Assembly: GCF_001746365.1 (NCBI RefSeq) | Contig: NZ_MJAJ01000021.1 | Coordinates: 105,391 to 137,390 of the forward strand | Reading direction: 5' to 3' | Length of the DNA: 32,000 nt | Source of the DNA: Streptomyces sp. LUP30 | GTDB lineage: Bacteria > Actinomycetota > Actinomycetes > Streptomycetales > Streptomycetaceae | Shown: piece by piece, positions 16,187 to 22,851 of the stretch | Numbering within the stretch: position 1 is the first letter of the stretch | Layout: each line of letters opens with the position of its first letter | Translations under genes and position numbers: made by a program | The notes under the pieces: generated by a model | Database searches by the model: none | The model's input: only the letters and a program-made list of their open reading frames with translations | What the model was told of the DNA's origin: nothing

Positions 16187-16215
16187 TTGTCATCACTTCG
16201 ATGACATGTTACAAC
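16187..16215 (+). promoter_or_regulatory. Probable hsp18 promoter
   Basis: TTGTCA (16187-16192), a 17-base spacer and TACAAC (16210-16215) fit a vegetative promoter. Operator 2 occupies the -35 and spacer, which explains repression. Transcription would begin about 55 bases before the ATG. Confidence 0.6.
16188..16206. promoter_or_regulatory. RheA-type operator, site 2, overlapping hsp18 promoter
   Basis: TGTCATC-ACTTC-GATGACA is a second perfect 7-5-7 palindrome, centred 26 bases from site 1. It covers the proposed -35 of hsp18. A further half-site GATGACA lies at 16216-16222. Confidence 0.85.
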
Positions 16216-16276
16216 GATGACAGGTGAACCGCATTGGCAGCTACGTGCCTGACCCGAACACTGGAGGTGTCTCCCG

Positions 16277-16711
16277 ATGTTGATGCGCACCGACCCGTTC
16301 CGTGAGCTCGACCGCCTCACCCAGCAGCTCCTGCACACGCCCGGTACCTGGTCGCGGCCGTCGGCGATGCCGATGGACGCCTACCGCGAGGGCGAGGAGT
16401 ACGTCATCGCCCTGGACCTGCCCGGCGTCTCGCCGGACGCGATCGACGTCGACGTCGAACGGAACATGCTGACCGTCAAGGCCGAGCGTCGGCCCGTCAC
16501 CAAGGCGGACGACGTGCAGATGGAGCTCTCCGAGCGGCCCCTGGGCGTCTTCTCCCGGCAGGTCGTGCTGGCCGACACCCTGGACACCGAGCGCATCCAG
16601 GCGGACTACGACGCCGGTGTGCTCACCCTGCGGATCCCGATCGCCGAGCGCGCCAAGCCCCGCAAGGTCGCCATCGGCGGCGGCTCCGCGCACCGGGAGA
16701 TCAGCGGCTGA
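16277..16711 (+). CDS. hsp18: HSP18-type small heat-shock protein (Hsp20/alpha-crystallin)
   Basis: A 144-residue cytoplasmic ATP-independent chaperone that forms oligomers and holds unfolding proteins. A short N-terminal arm starts MLMRTDPFRELDRL. The alpha-crystallin domain covers residues 34-130, with YVIALDLPGVSPDAIDVDV, RPLGVFSRQVVLADTLD and the signature ADYDAGVLTLRIPI. A C-terminal tail follows. The ATG has GGAGGTGT upstream. A second in-frame ATG two codons later is further from that site. The divergent rheA-like gene and the palindromes at 16162-16206 indicate thermosensor repression. The DUF2267 gene 121 bases downstream may be cotranscribed. Confidence 0.95.
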   Translation: MLMRTDPFRELDRLTQQLLHTPGTWSRPSAMPMDAYREGEEYVIALDLPGVSPDAIDVDVERNMLTVKAERRPVTKADDVQMELSERPLGVFSRQVVLADTLDTERIQADYDAGVLTLRIPIAERAKPRKVAIGGGSAHREISG

Positions 16712-16832
16712 GCGGATCCCGCAGGCAGCACCGCCCCCACCCTCACCCCTCACCATGAGCGACGTCGGCGGTCGGTCGGCGAGCCCCGGCCGCCGGCGCG
16801 CGCACCGGACGAGAAAGGCAACCGCGTCACCG

Positions 16833-17264
16833 ATGTTCTCGCTGCAGGAACGCCCCTCCGCTGTCGGCATGACGTTCGAAGAGATGCTGGAAAGAGTGCG
16901 GTACGAGGGCGCGTATCCGACCCGTGCCCGGGCCGAGGAGTCCGTGCACGCCGTACTGGCCGCCCTCGGACGGCAGATCTCCGGCGACGAGCGCGTGGAA
17001 CTCGCGGCGCGGCTGCCGCAGCAGGCCGCCCGCACCTTCACCGCCGAGATCCCCGCCACGGAGAGCCTCACGGGCTGGGGCTTCGTCAAGGACCTGGCGT
17101 CACGCACCGGCGGCACGGCCGCCACCACCCGCTGGGACGCCGGCACGGTCCTCCGCGTCGTGGCGCAGCTCGCCGGCGAGGAGCTCCTCAGCCGGATCCT
17201 CGCCCGACTCCCCTCCGGCTACGCCCTGTTGTTCGGACGCGCCGAGCTCGTCCAGGCGGCCTGA
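16833..17264 (+). CDS. DUF2267 domain protein
   Basis: A 143-residue helical protein of the DUF2267 family, common in actinobacteria and often near stress genes, with no established biochemical role. Family features are the start of the domain (TFEEMLERVRYEGAYPTRARAEESVHAVLAALG in outline), then GDERVELAARLPQQAA, and a second helical repeat LRVVAQLAGEELLSRILARLPSGYALLFG. I chose the ATG at 16833; the upstream site GAAAGG is weak and distant (about 14 bases). ATGs at 16755 and at the MTFEEM methionine cannot be excluded. Position just after hsp18 suggests expression in the same stress. Confidence 0.8.
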   Translation: MFSLQERPSAVGMTFEEMLERVRYEGAYPTRARAEESVHAVLAALGRQISGDERVELAARLPQQAARTFTAEIPATESLTGWGFVKDLASRTGGTAATTRWDAGTVLRVVAQLAGEELLSRILARLPSGYALLFGRAELVQAA

Positions 17265-17345
17265 AGCGAGGGGAAGGGCGGCGCGGCGGGGCCGCGAGGA
17301 CGTCCCTGCCGTCCCTGGCTCCCCGCCCCCTCGCTCTCCCTCGCC
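17265..17345. terminator. Possible convergent terminator structure
   Basis: AGCGAGGGG at 17265-17273, just after the DUF2267 stop, is fully complementary to CCCCTCGCT at 17337-17345. The GGCGG/CCGCC-rich interior can fold further. The loop is long, so confidence is modest. Confidence 0.35.
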
Positions 17346-17367
17346 GTGGCCGTCCGCTCCGGCTCGC

Positions 17368-18552
17368 TCAGAACGCGTACCGGATGCGCAGCCAGGGAGC
17401 CCGGTCGGCGACCAGCGCACGGAGCCGCTCCACCGCCCGCGCCTTTCCGGCGCCGGCGTAGCGGACGTTCAGCGCGCCGTTCTCCGAGCGCTTGGTCTCC
17501 TGCAGGTCCGGTCGCCACAGGATCTCCTCGGCCCGTGGGTGCCACCCCAGGTTGACCTCGTGCAGCTCCCGGTTGTGCGTCAGCATGATCACCTCGGCGG
17601 CGGCCTGCCGCTTCACCCGGTCGGGCAGGACGTCGTCGAGATGTTCGAGGAGTTGCGACCACGCCTCCTCCCATCCGGCGCGGACGACGACGGGGGAGAG
17701 GTTGAAGTGCACCTCGTACCCCGCGTCCAGGAAGTCGGCGGCAGCGGCGATCCGCTCGGCGACCGGTGAGGTCCGCAGGTCCAGCAGCCGGGAGTCGTCC
17801 GGGGGCATGACCGAGAAGCGGACGCGGGTCCGGCCGCGTGGGTCCAGCACCAGCAGGTCGGGGTTGACGAACTTGGTCGCGAAGGACGCCTTCGCCGTCG
17901 GCCACTGCCGGAAGGCGTGCACCAGATCCGCGGTGTTGTCGCAGATCAGCGCGTCCACCGAGCAGTCGCCGTTCTCGCCGATGTCGTACACCCAGGCCTG
18001 CGGGTCGCACTGGTTGGGCTGCGGCTTGGGGCCCTGCCGGGCGATGTGCCGACCGATGTGGCCGACGATGCGGTCGATGTTGGTGAAGACGGTGACGGGG
18101 TTGGCGTACCCCTTGCGCCGCGGCACGTAGCAGTACGCGCAGGCCATCGCGCAACCGTTGGAGGCGCCCGGGGCGATCCAGTCCGCCGACCGGCCGTTGG
18201 GGCGGGTGCGCGGCGACTTCCGCTCCCCGAGGACGAGCGTCTCGCCCTTAACACGGACCCAGCGCTCCACGTTGCCCTCGTTGCCGTGCAGCCCGGGGAT
18301 GCCCCAGTGGGACTCGACCTCCACCAGCCGCGCCCCGGGGAAACGGGCGATGATCTGCCGTCCGCGTGGGGACGCCGCGGCCGCCGGTTCGGCGTGGATC
18401 TCCCGCACGGGGAGCAGACGACGAGCGGTCTCCGAGTCGCGGAAGGATGGTGGGGCAGGGCCCTGGGGGACCGGCACGGGCTCAGGACCGAGGGCGTCGA
18501 GCCCGAACAGGGCCTCGGCGTCGTGCTCCGCGGCGGTGGACGGACGATGCAT
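17368..18552 (-). CDS. Spore photoproduct lyase family radical SAM protein
   Basis: A 394-residue radical SAM enzyme of the spore photoproduct lyase (SPL) family. SPL repairs the UV lesion 5-thyminyl-5,6-dihydrothymine with SAM and a 4Fe-4S cluster. The cluster ligands are Cys134, Cys138 and Cys141 in SNGCAMACAYCYVPRRKGY, the SPL-type CX3CX2C arrangement. Downstream blocks include NPVTVFTNIDRIVGHI, FRQWPTAKASFATKFVNPDLL and RVRFSVMPP, and the end WLRIRYAF. I chose the ATG at 18552. Longer in-frame starts would read a GRV tripeptide repeat encoded by the tandem repeat at 18652-18705. Streptomyces do not make endospores, so the substrate of this branch is uncertain. Confidence 0.85.
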   Translation of the reverse strand: MHRPSTAAEHDAEALFGLDALGPEPVPVPQGPAPPSFRDSETARRLLPVREIHAEPAAAASPRGRQIIARFPGARLVEVESHWGIPGLHGNEGNVERWVRVKGETLVLGERKSPRTRPNGRSADWIAPGASNGCAMACAYCYVPRRKGYANPVTVFTNIDRIVGHIGRHIARQGPKPQPNQCDPQAWVYDIGENGDCSVDALICDNTADLVHAFRQWPTAKASFATKFVNPDLLVLDPRGRTRVRFSVMPPDDSRLLDLRTSPVAERIAAAADFLDAGYEVHFNLSPVVVRAGWEEAWSQLLEHLDDVLPDRVKRQAAAEVIMLTHNRELHEVNLGWHPRAEEILWRPDLQETKRSENGALNVRYAGAGKARAVERLRALVADRAPWLRIRYAF

Positions 18553-18651
18553 GAACGTTCCGGTGGGGTCGGCGTGAATCTGACCGGACCGAAGGGAATC
18601 CGACCGGATCGAAGACGGATGAACCGCACCACCCACTGTACGGTCCGCCAC

Positions 18652-18705
18652 ACGCCCCACACGCCCCACACGCCCCACACGCCCCACACGCCCCACACGC
18701 CCCAC
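18652..18705. repeat. 9-bp tandem repeat upstream of the SPL-family gene
   Basis: Six perfect copies of ACGCCCCAC, then a decayed part-copy (ACACCCC). The array ends 100 bases before the chosen start of the minus-strand SPL gene. The period is a multiple of three, so in the gene's frame it would encode Gly-Arg-Val repeats. Confidence 0.92.
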
Positions 18706-18792
18706 ACACCCCGACCATGGCGGGCCGGCCGGGGCGGCCGCGGTTCGCGGACGAGCCGAGCGCGTCAGGGCGTCAGGACGCGTCAGAACGTG
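18706..18792. other. Intergenic region with short direct repeats
   Basis: Contains CGTCAG at 18763, 18771 and 18781, and TGTCAG at 18791, spaced by 8, 10 and 10 bases. The last copy overlaps the stop of the SRPBCC gene. With the tandem repeat above, this makes up the gap upstream of the SPL gene. No gene seen. Confidence 0.4.
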
Positions 18793-19275
18793 TCAGCGGG
18801 CGGCCACGCTGCGTTGCCGGAAGCGTTCCGACCGCTCGGAACGGTCCTGCTCCTCGCAGACCCGGGCGAGCCGGGCCAGCATCGCGCGGTGCCGCAGCTG
18901 GATCAGGGCCTCGGCGCCGGCGTTGTGGAACCGCCCGCCCGCACCCTGCAACGGGTGTTCGTCGACGATCACCAGGCAGTGTTCGCCCCAGGGGCGCAGC
19001 TCGATGGCGATCCGCGCGGTGCCCAGCACGCCCGCGTGCGCCTCCAGCTCCAGCTCCGAGCCCTCCTCGCAATGCCGGACGACGGTCTCGTTGGTCAGCC
19101 GGAGCGGGCCGAAGCGCACCTCATAGCCGATCGCCGCGCCGACCTGCGGCCACTGCCCCCACACCGGTTCGGAGGACGACGTACCCACCACCCAGTCCGC
19201 GTAGCGACTGCCGTCCGAGAGGACGGCCCACACGGTCTGCGGACTCACCTTGATCAGACGATGCCGTACCGCCAC
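18793..19275 (-). CDS. SRPBCC (START-like) family protein
   Basis: A 160-residue single-domain helix-grip protein, a fold that binds lipids, polyketides or other hydrophobic ligands. The family pattern is clear: RHRLIKVSPQTVWAVLSDGSRYADWVVG at the N-terminus (strand, then helix, with Trp), then alternating strands (GYEVRFGPLRLTNETVVR, ELELEAHAGVLGTARIAIEL), and a long C-terminal helix (EALIQLRHRAMLARLARVCEEQ). The GTG at 19275 has GGAGG six bases upstream. The longer open frame has no such site. Ligand unknown. It is divergent from the broken serine hydrolase at 19467, with a perfect palindrome between them. Confidence 0.8.
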   Translation of the reverse strand: MAVRHRLIKVSPQTVWAVLSDGSRYADWVVGTSSSEPVWGQWPQVGAAIGYEVRFGPLRLTNETVVRHCEEGSELELEAHAGVLGTARIAIELRPWGEHCLVIVDEHPLQGAGGRFHNAGAEALIQLRHRAMLARLARVCEEQDRSERSERFRQRSVAAR

Positions 19276-19391
19276 ACCACACCTCCAGGACACCGGGACT
19301 CGGTCCCCTGCCAAGTGCCCGGCCCGGCGAAGACCAACCGGGACACAGCGGACCCGTCCGTCCCCGCCGGGGGAAACCCGGACGAGCCGAG

Positions 19392-19407
19392 GTGGTGCCG
19401 GCACCAC
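19392..19407. promoter_or_regulatory. Perfect 16-bp palindrome in a divergent region
   Basis: GTGGTGCCGGCACCAC reads the same on both strands. It lies 117 bases upstream of the SRPBCC start and 60 bases upstream of the serine hydrolase start, so it could be an operator for either. No regulator gene is adjacent. Confidence 0.45.
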
Positions 19408-19466
19408 TCACAAGAGGGGGCTGGCAGGAGTGAGCCGCGGGCCCGGGACCCCTAGCGTCACACCGC

Positions 19467-20051
19467 ATGGGACTCATGAATCACCCGCGTACGGCGACGG
19501 CGACGGCCGTCCTGGCCGCCGCCGTGGCGCTGGCGGCGGCCGTCGCCCCCGTCCCGGCCTCGGCCAGGCCCGACCCCGCCCCGCGCTCGTCAGCCTCGGG
19601 AACGCACTTACCGAGCTGCGGCTCGCACACCGCCCTGCACCGGACACTGCGCACCCTGACCGAGGACGACGCCCTCGCAGGGGCCGCCGTCGAGGTCACC
19701 GATCCGGTCTGCGGCCGCTGGAACGACGCGGCCGGAACAGCCGATCTCGCCACCGGCCGCCCCATGAACGCCCAGGACCGGTTCCGCGCCGGCAGCGTCA
19801 CCAAGACGTTCACCGCGACGGTCGTCCTCCAGCTCGCCGCCGAGCACCGCATCGACCTGGACGCGCCCGTGGCCCGCTATCTGCCCGGGCTGATCGCGAG
19901 CAACGGCTACGACGGCCGGAAGATCACCGTGCGGCGGCTGCTCCAGCACACCAGCGGGCTGCCCGACTACCTCGACGCTCCGGAGTGGGAGCACCCCGAG
20001 CGGCTGCGCCACCGCCGTTTCACCCCGCGCGAGCTGATCGACCGGGGCTGA
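19467..20051 (+). pseudogene. Truncated secreted serine hydrolase (beta-lactamase / D-Ala-D-Ala carboxypeptidase family)
   Basis: Only the first half of a class C beta-lactamase-like protein is present (194 residues; intact members are about 380). A signal peptide ends near VPASARP. The nucleophile motif SVTK (SxxK) lies in FRAGSVTKTFTATVVLQL. The family block VRRLLQHTSGLPDY follows. The frame stops after ELIDRG, before the expected Tyr-x-Asn and His-x-Gly motifs, so the active site cannot be complete. The next sequence belongs to a different family in another frame, which marks a deletion junction near 20048. The start lacks a ribosome site. TAGCGT at 19453-19458 would allow a leaderless transcript. 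Confidence 0.82.
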
Positions 20052-20368
20052 TGGGGCCGTTCACCAACGACATCACCCGGTGCGCCTTCTGGGACCGGCC
20101 CCGAGAACGCCCCACCGCCGTGCGGCGCGACTTGCCCGCGCTGATGGTCAACGCCGTGGGCGACCCCCGCACCATCTACGCCGGCGCGAGTGCGATGCAC
20201 GATGCCTGGCCCAGCTCGCGACTGGTCACCGTCACCGGATCCGACCGGCACGGCATCTACGGCGCGTACGGCGACGACTGCGCCGACAGCACCGTCAACG
20301 CCTACCTGCGCACAGGAAGGCTGCCGTCCGAGGACGTCACCTGTTCGGGGTCGCGGTCCGGACGGTAA
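20051..20368 (+). pseudogene. C-terminal fragment of a SlpD/E-type tripeptidyl aminopeptidase
   Basis: About 105 codons matching the C-terminal TAP-like domain of secreted S33 tripeptidyl aminopeptidases, which are normally about 500 residues. Recognisable parts are RCAFWDRP, the LMVNAVGDPRTIYAGA strand-turn with the acidic catalytic position, SRLVTV followed by a His in SDRHGIYG that would be the catalytic His, then the Cys-containing DDCADSTVNAYLRTGRLPSEDVTC. The signal peptide, the nucleophile elbow and most of the alpha/beta core are missing. An ATG at 20051 overlaps the stop of the hydrolase fragment (TGATG), so coupled translation is possible but a functional product is not expected. 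Confidence 0.8.
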
Positions 20369-20444
20369 TTCCGCGTCGGCGGGGTAAAGGGACGTCGACC
20401 GGCCGCACGCCCTACGCGGCCGCTCCCACGGAGAAGGAGTGAGC

Positions 20445-20870
20445 ATGACCGACGAGGCCTACCTGTTCCTGCTCGACGACGCGGCCACGGCGCTCGGCGT
20501 CTCCCCGGCCGCCGTCGGCGAACTCGCGTGCATGGACACTCCCGCCGTGCAGGCGTGGCTGGCCGCTCAGGGAAGCTCGGCGTCGTCCCCTCTCCTGCGC
20601 CTCCTGCCGCCGGAGGAGCGGGGGGCCGTCCCGGAGGGAGCGGAACGGCTGCCGGTCCCGCTGAGCGAGGAGGAGCTGTCCCGCGTGCGCCGTCAGACGG
20701 CCCCGGCGGCGCACGCGGACGTGGAGGAGGAGCTCCTCGCGTACCGGGACTGCGCCGACGGCAGGGACGGTCTGATCGAGCGGGCACTCGCCGCCGGCGT
20801 CCCGCCGCACCGCGTCGTGGAACTGGCCGGCGTGGATCCCACGGCGGTGACGGCGGCCGCCGACCGGTGA
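20445..20870 (+). CDS. Hypothetical protein, 141 residues, helical
   Basis: Unrecognised small cytoplasmic protein. The ATG at 20445 has AAGGAG five bases upstream. A GTG two codons earlier lies inside that site. It starts MTDEAYLFLLDDAATALGVS and has two similar short helix-turn segments: DDAATALGVSPAAVGELACMDTPAV near the start and ALAAGVPPHRVVELAGVDPTAV near the end. Both resemble a helix-turn-helix and may be an internal duplication. The middle is acidic and Pro-rich. The gene is intact between two zones of broken genes. DNA binding is suggested only by these segments, and I do not assign a function. Confidence 0.7.
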   Translation: MTDEAYLFLLDDAATALGVSPAAVGELACMDTPAVQAWLAAQGSSASSPLLRLLPPEERGAVPEGAERLPVPLSEEELSRVRRQTAPAAHADVEEELLAYRDCADGRDGLIERALAAGVPPHRVVELAGVDPTAVTAAADR

Positions 20871-20882
20871 CGCCGAGGCGCC

Positions 20883-20902
20883 CATGACGCCGAGGCGTCA
20901 TG
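20883..20902. terminator. Hairpin after the 141-residue gene
   Basis: CATGACGCC and GGCGTCATG are complementary around a 2-base centre, 12 bases after the stop codon. Related GACGCCGAGGCG sequences precede it. It is a plausible terminator. Confidence 0.45.
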
Positions 20903-20963
20903 ACGTCCGCGCCATGACGTCGACGCGCGGAGGACGGCGGCTGTCACCGCCGGCGGCGGGGCA

Positions 20964-21173
20964 TCAGCAGCAACGGCTCACGTCGGACGCGTCCTTCGAG
21001 CCGGGGCCGGCCCCGTCCTCGGCCGGTCCGGCGCAGCAGGTGCTGTCCTGGCCGCGGGTAGGCGAGTCCGCGTCGGCCTTGACCACGTACACCTCCCAGG
21101 GTTCCGGCCGGGACCCTGGGAGCCGGACTTTGTCCTGGACGGCGTAGCGACAGGTGGTGCCGTTCTCGACGTC
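20964..21173 (-). pseudogene. C-terminal fragment of an ArsI/CadI-like dioxygenase
   Basis: About 69 codons on the minus strand match the C-terminal end of ArsI/CadI-type vicinal-oxygen-chelate proteins (organoarsenical C-As lyase or cadmium-induced protein): ENGTTCRYAVQDKV, then EPWEVYVVKADAD, then two Cys-containing tails (TCC and a terminal RCC). Intact members have TTCCYA, whereas one Cys is Arg here. The N-terminal half with the metal ligands and first Cys pair is absent. Upstream of about 21173 the sequence switches to an antisense ArsR fragment. A perfect 10-bp inverted repeat, CTCCCAGGGT with ACCCTGGGAG (21093-21122), lies inside. Confidence 0.75.
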
Positions 21174-21239
21174 GGGGTCTCCCAGCCGACCGTCTCCCAT
21201 CACCTGAAGAAGCTCAGGGAGGCCGGGCTGCTCACCTCG
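21174..21239 (+). pseudogene. ArsR-family helix-turn-helix fragment
   Basis: Twenty-two codons read GVSQPTVSHHLKKLREAGLL plus two more residues, a near-consensus recognition-helix region of ArsR/SmtB metalloregulators. Neither the N-terminal helices nor the wing after the recognition helix is present. It directly abuts the ArsI-like fragment on the opposite strand, so both are remnants of one arsenic-resistance locus. Confidence 0.72.
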
Positions 21240-21342
21240 TGCCATGGGCTGCCGCGGCCGCCCCGGTCCCGACGGACGCGGCCCCGGAGCCCCGGAGCCC
21301 GGTTCGGTGGGCGACCGGACTCGGCCGGTAGCCTCGGCGACC

Positions 21343-21678
21343 ATGACCGTCGCGCGTTCCCTCGCCCTGTTCGTCGTCGCAGCCCTGTTCGAGATCGGCG
21401 GGGCCTGGCTGGTGTGGCAGGGCATCCGTGAGCACAGGGGCTGGGTATGGATCGGCGCCGGAGTGATCGCCCTGGGGCTCTACGGAGCCGTCGCCACCCT
21501 TCAGTCCGACGACGACTTCGGACGCGTCCTCGCCGCCTACGGCGGGATCTTCGTCGCGGGCTCGATCGCCTGGGGCGTGATCGCCGACGGTTACCGTCCG
21601 GACCGCTGGGACGTGATCGGCGCTCTGATCTGCCTCGCCGGTATGGCTGTCATCATGTACGCGCCCCGCAGCCGCTGA
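21343..21678 (+). CDS. YnfA family (UPF0060) small membrane protein
   Basis: A 111-residue protein with four hydrophobic helices, typical of the YnfA/UPF0060 family, which is related in fold to small multidrug-resistance transporters. It opens ARSLALFVVAALFEIGGAWLVWQ and contains the family signatures WIGAGVIALGLYGAVATLQ, GRVLAAYGGIFVAGSIAWG and the last helix DVIGALICLAGMAVIMYAPR. Length and motifs are complete. The ATG at 21343 is where homology starts, but no strong ribosome site is visible. It lies just downstream of the ars remnants, possibly once part of that locus, since small membrane proteins of this kind occur with resistance genes (inference). Substrate not established here. Confidence 0.92.
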   Translation: MTVARSLALFVVAALFEIGGAWLVWQGIREHRGWVWIGAGVIALGLYGAVATLQSDDDFGRVLAAYGGIFVAGSIAWGVIADGYRPDRWDVIGALICLAGMAVIMYAPRSR

Positions 21679-21734
21679 GACCCGGCACCGACCGGGCCCA
21701 GGAGGACCCGGCGGGCAAGGGAGCCGAGGCGGTC

Positions 21735-21750
21735 CGTCCCGTCCGGGACG
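21735..21750. terminator. Small hairpin between convergent genes
   Basis: CGTCCC-GTCC-GGGACG forms a 6-bp perfect stem with a 4-base loop in the 85-base gap between the YnfA and chitosanase stop codons. Confidence 0.35.
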
Positions 21751-21763
21751 CGATCAGGGCCCG

Positions 21764-22483
21764 CTAGTTGTTGCGGATGAATGTCTGGGCCAGCTGGTCG
21801 CCCAGGGTCACCGCCGCGCTGTGGCTCTCGATGGGGGACGCCTTGGAGTTCTTGAACAGGATGTAGGTGACGCCGGAGTCGGTGCCGCCGTTCTCCGGAT
21901 CCGGGTCGATGCCGAGCGCCTTGGCCGTCGCGTACGACGCCTCACCGATGATCTTCGTGGGCCCGGTGTCGCCGACGACGGCGTACTCCACCTTGTTCTG
22001 GTAGATGACGGCGACGACCCCGCCGCCCTTGATGCCGGCGGAGCCGTAGTTCCAGATCGAGCTGGAACTGGGCACGACGACGTAGGGCAGGGTGTCGGCG
22101 CGCAGGGGCTTGCCGTCCGACTGATGGAACGCCGTGTCGTCCTGGTACCAGGGGTCGGTGGACTCGCTGCACTTGGACGTCCGCTGGCCGTCGCAGTCGA
22201 CGTCCATGTCGGCCTTCCAGAAGACCGCGCCGTTCTTGCCGCACACCGGGACGGTGGCCGAAGTCTCGTCGTCGGTCTTGTACTTGCCGTTCGATATCTG
22301 CGAGCAGGACGTCACCTTGGCCAGCAGGGCGGCCGCGCTGACCGAGCCCTCCTGCGCCGAGGCGGGGGCGGCGGCGCCCCGGCCGGAGCCGGCGGTGAGT
22401 CCGGACGCGTTCGCCGGGAGGGCGGCGCCGGCGAGGAGGGCGGCGCCGACGGCCGCGGTGAGGGTCAGTGTTCGAGAGCGCAC
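21764..22483 (-). CDS. Secreted GH75-family chitosanase
   Basis: A 239-residue exported endo-chitosanase of glycoside hydrolase family 75, hydrolysing GlcN-rich chitosan. A Sec-type signal peptide of about 27 residues ends near LPANASG. The mature protein has GH75 signatures: ISNGKYKTDDETSATVPVCG, FWKADMDVDCDGQ, TLPYVVVP and the catalytic region VVGDTGPTKIIGEAS with candidate catalytic residues Asp172 and Glu181, nine apart. Four Cys residues (60, 81, 97, 105) may form disulfides. The GTG start has AGAAGGG upstream. An imperfect 19-bp palindrome at 22501-22519 begins 18 bases upstream of the start codon and is the likely control site. No carbohydrate-binding module is present. Confidence 0.9.
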   Translation of the reverse strand: MRSRTLTLTAAVGAALLAGAALPANASGLTAGSGRGAAAPASAQEGSVSAAALLAKVTSCSQISNGKYKTDDETSATVPVCGKNGAVFWKADMDVDCDGQRTSKCSESTDPWYQDDTAFHQSDGKPLRADTLPYVVVPSSSSIWNYGSAGIKGGGVVAVIYQNKVEYAVVGDTGPTKIIGEASYATAKALGIDPDPENGGTDSGVTYILFKNSKASPIESHSAAVTLGDQLAQTFIRNN

Positions 22484-22500
22484 TGTGGGGGAACCCTTCT

Positions 22501-22519
22501 GTTAGGAAAGTTTCCTTAC
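22501..22519. promoter_or_regulatory. Palindrome upstream of the chitosanase gene
   Basis: GTTAGGAAA-G-TTTCCTTAC pairs at eight of nine positions. It lies 18-36 bases before the GTG start on the minus strand. Similar TTAGGAAA-type palindromes are known to me upstream of Streptomyces chitosanase genes under a ROK-family repressor (CsnR). No such regulator gene is in the window. Confidence 0.6.
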
Positions 22520-22851
22520 GGGGTGCCGTACAACGTGGCCCCTTCCTGTCGGCGTCGTCAAGCCCCTTGCGGCGATTGGGGATTGGCCGGAAATGGATCC
22601 GACCTTATCGGTCCGGACCATTGACCCGGTCGAGTTCGGCCGGGACTCTGTTCCACGCCACCAACCCACTGCATGAATCTGATGCATGGATGTGAACGTC
22701 CGGTGCCCGCCCGGGGTCTTCTCTGCACTCCGCGCGCCCTCAGTCCCGGAAAGTGAGAACGCCTCATGAGCGAGCAGCCTTTAGGAACCCACCAATCGGA
22801 ACGGGGTGTTCAGGAAACATCGGATGACAGGGCTCTGGGGGCGGGGACATC
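22520..22851. other. Divergent region between chitosanase and carbohydrate cluster
   Basis: No gene seen. It must carry the promoter of the GH105-led cluster. TTGACC at 22621-22626 is a possible -35 with no clear -10. TGCAT and ATGCA flank GAATCTG (22670-22686) as a weak inverted repeat. The cluster's first ATG follows GGGGGCGGGGACATC. Confidence 0.4.

Noticed and set aside
18553..18705. N-terminal Gly-Arg-Val repeat extension of the SPL-family protein
   Set aside because: It is produced by a 9-bp DNA repeat being in frame, has no ribosome site and would extend the protein beyond the family's usual start. Kept only as a possibility in a finding.
21093..21122. 10-bp perfect inverted repeat as a terminator or mobile-element end
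   Set aside because: It lies within the ArsI-like coding remnant where the protein match continues through it. No flanking duplication or transposase is seen.
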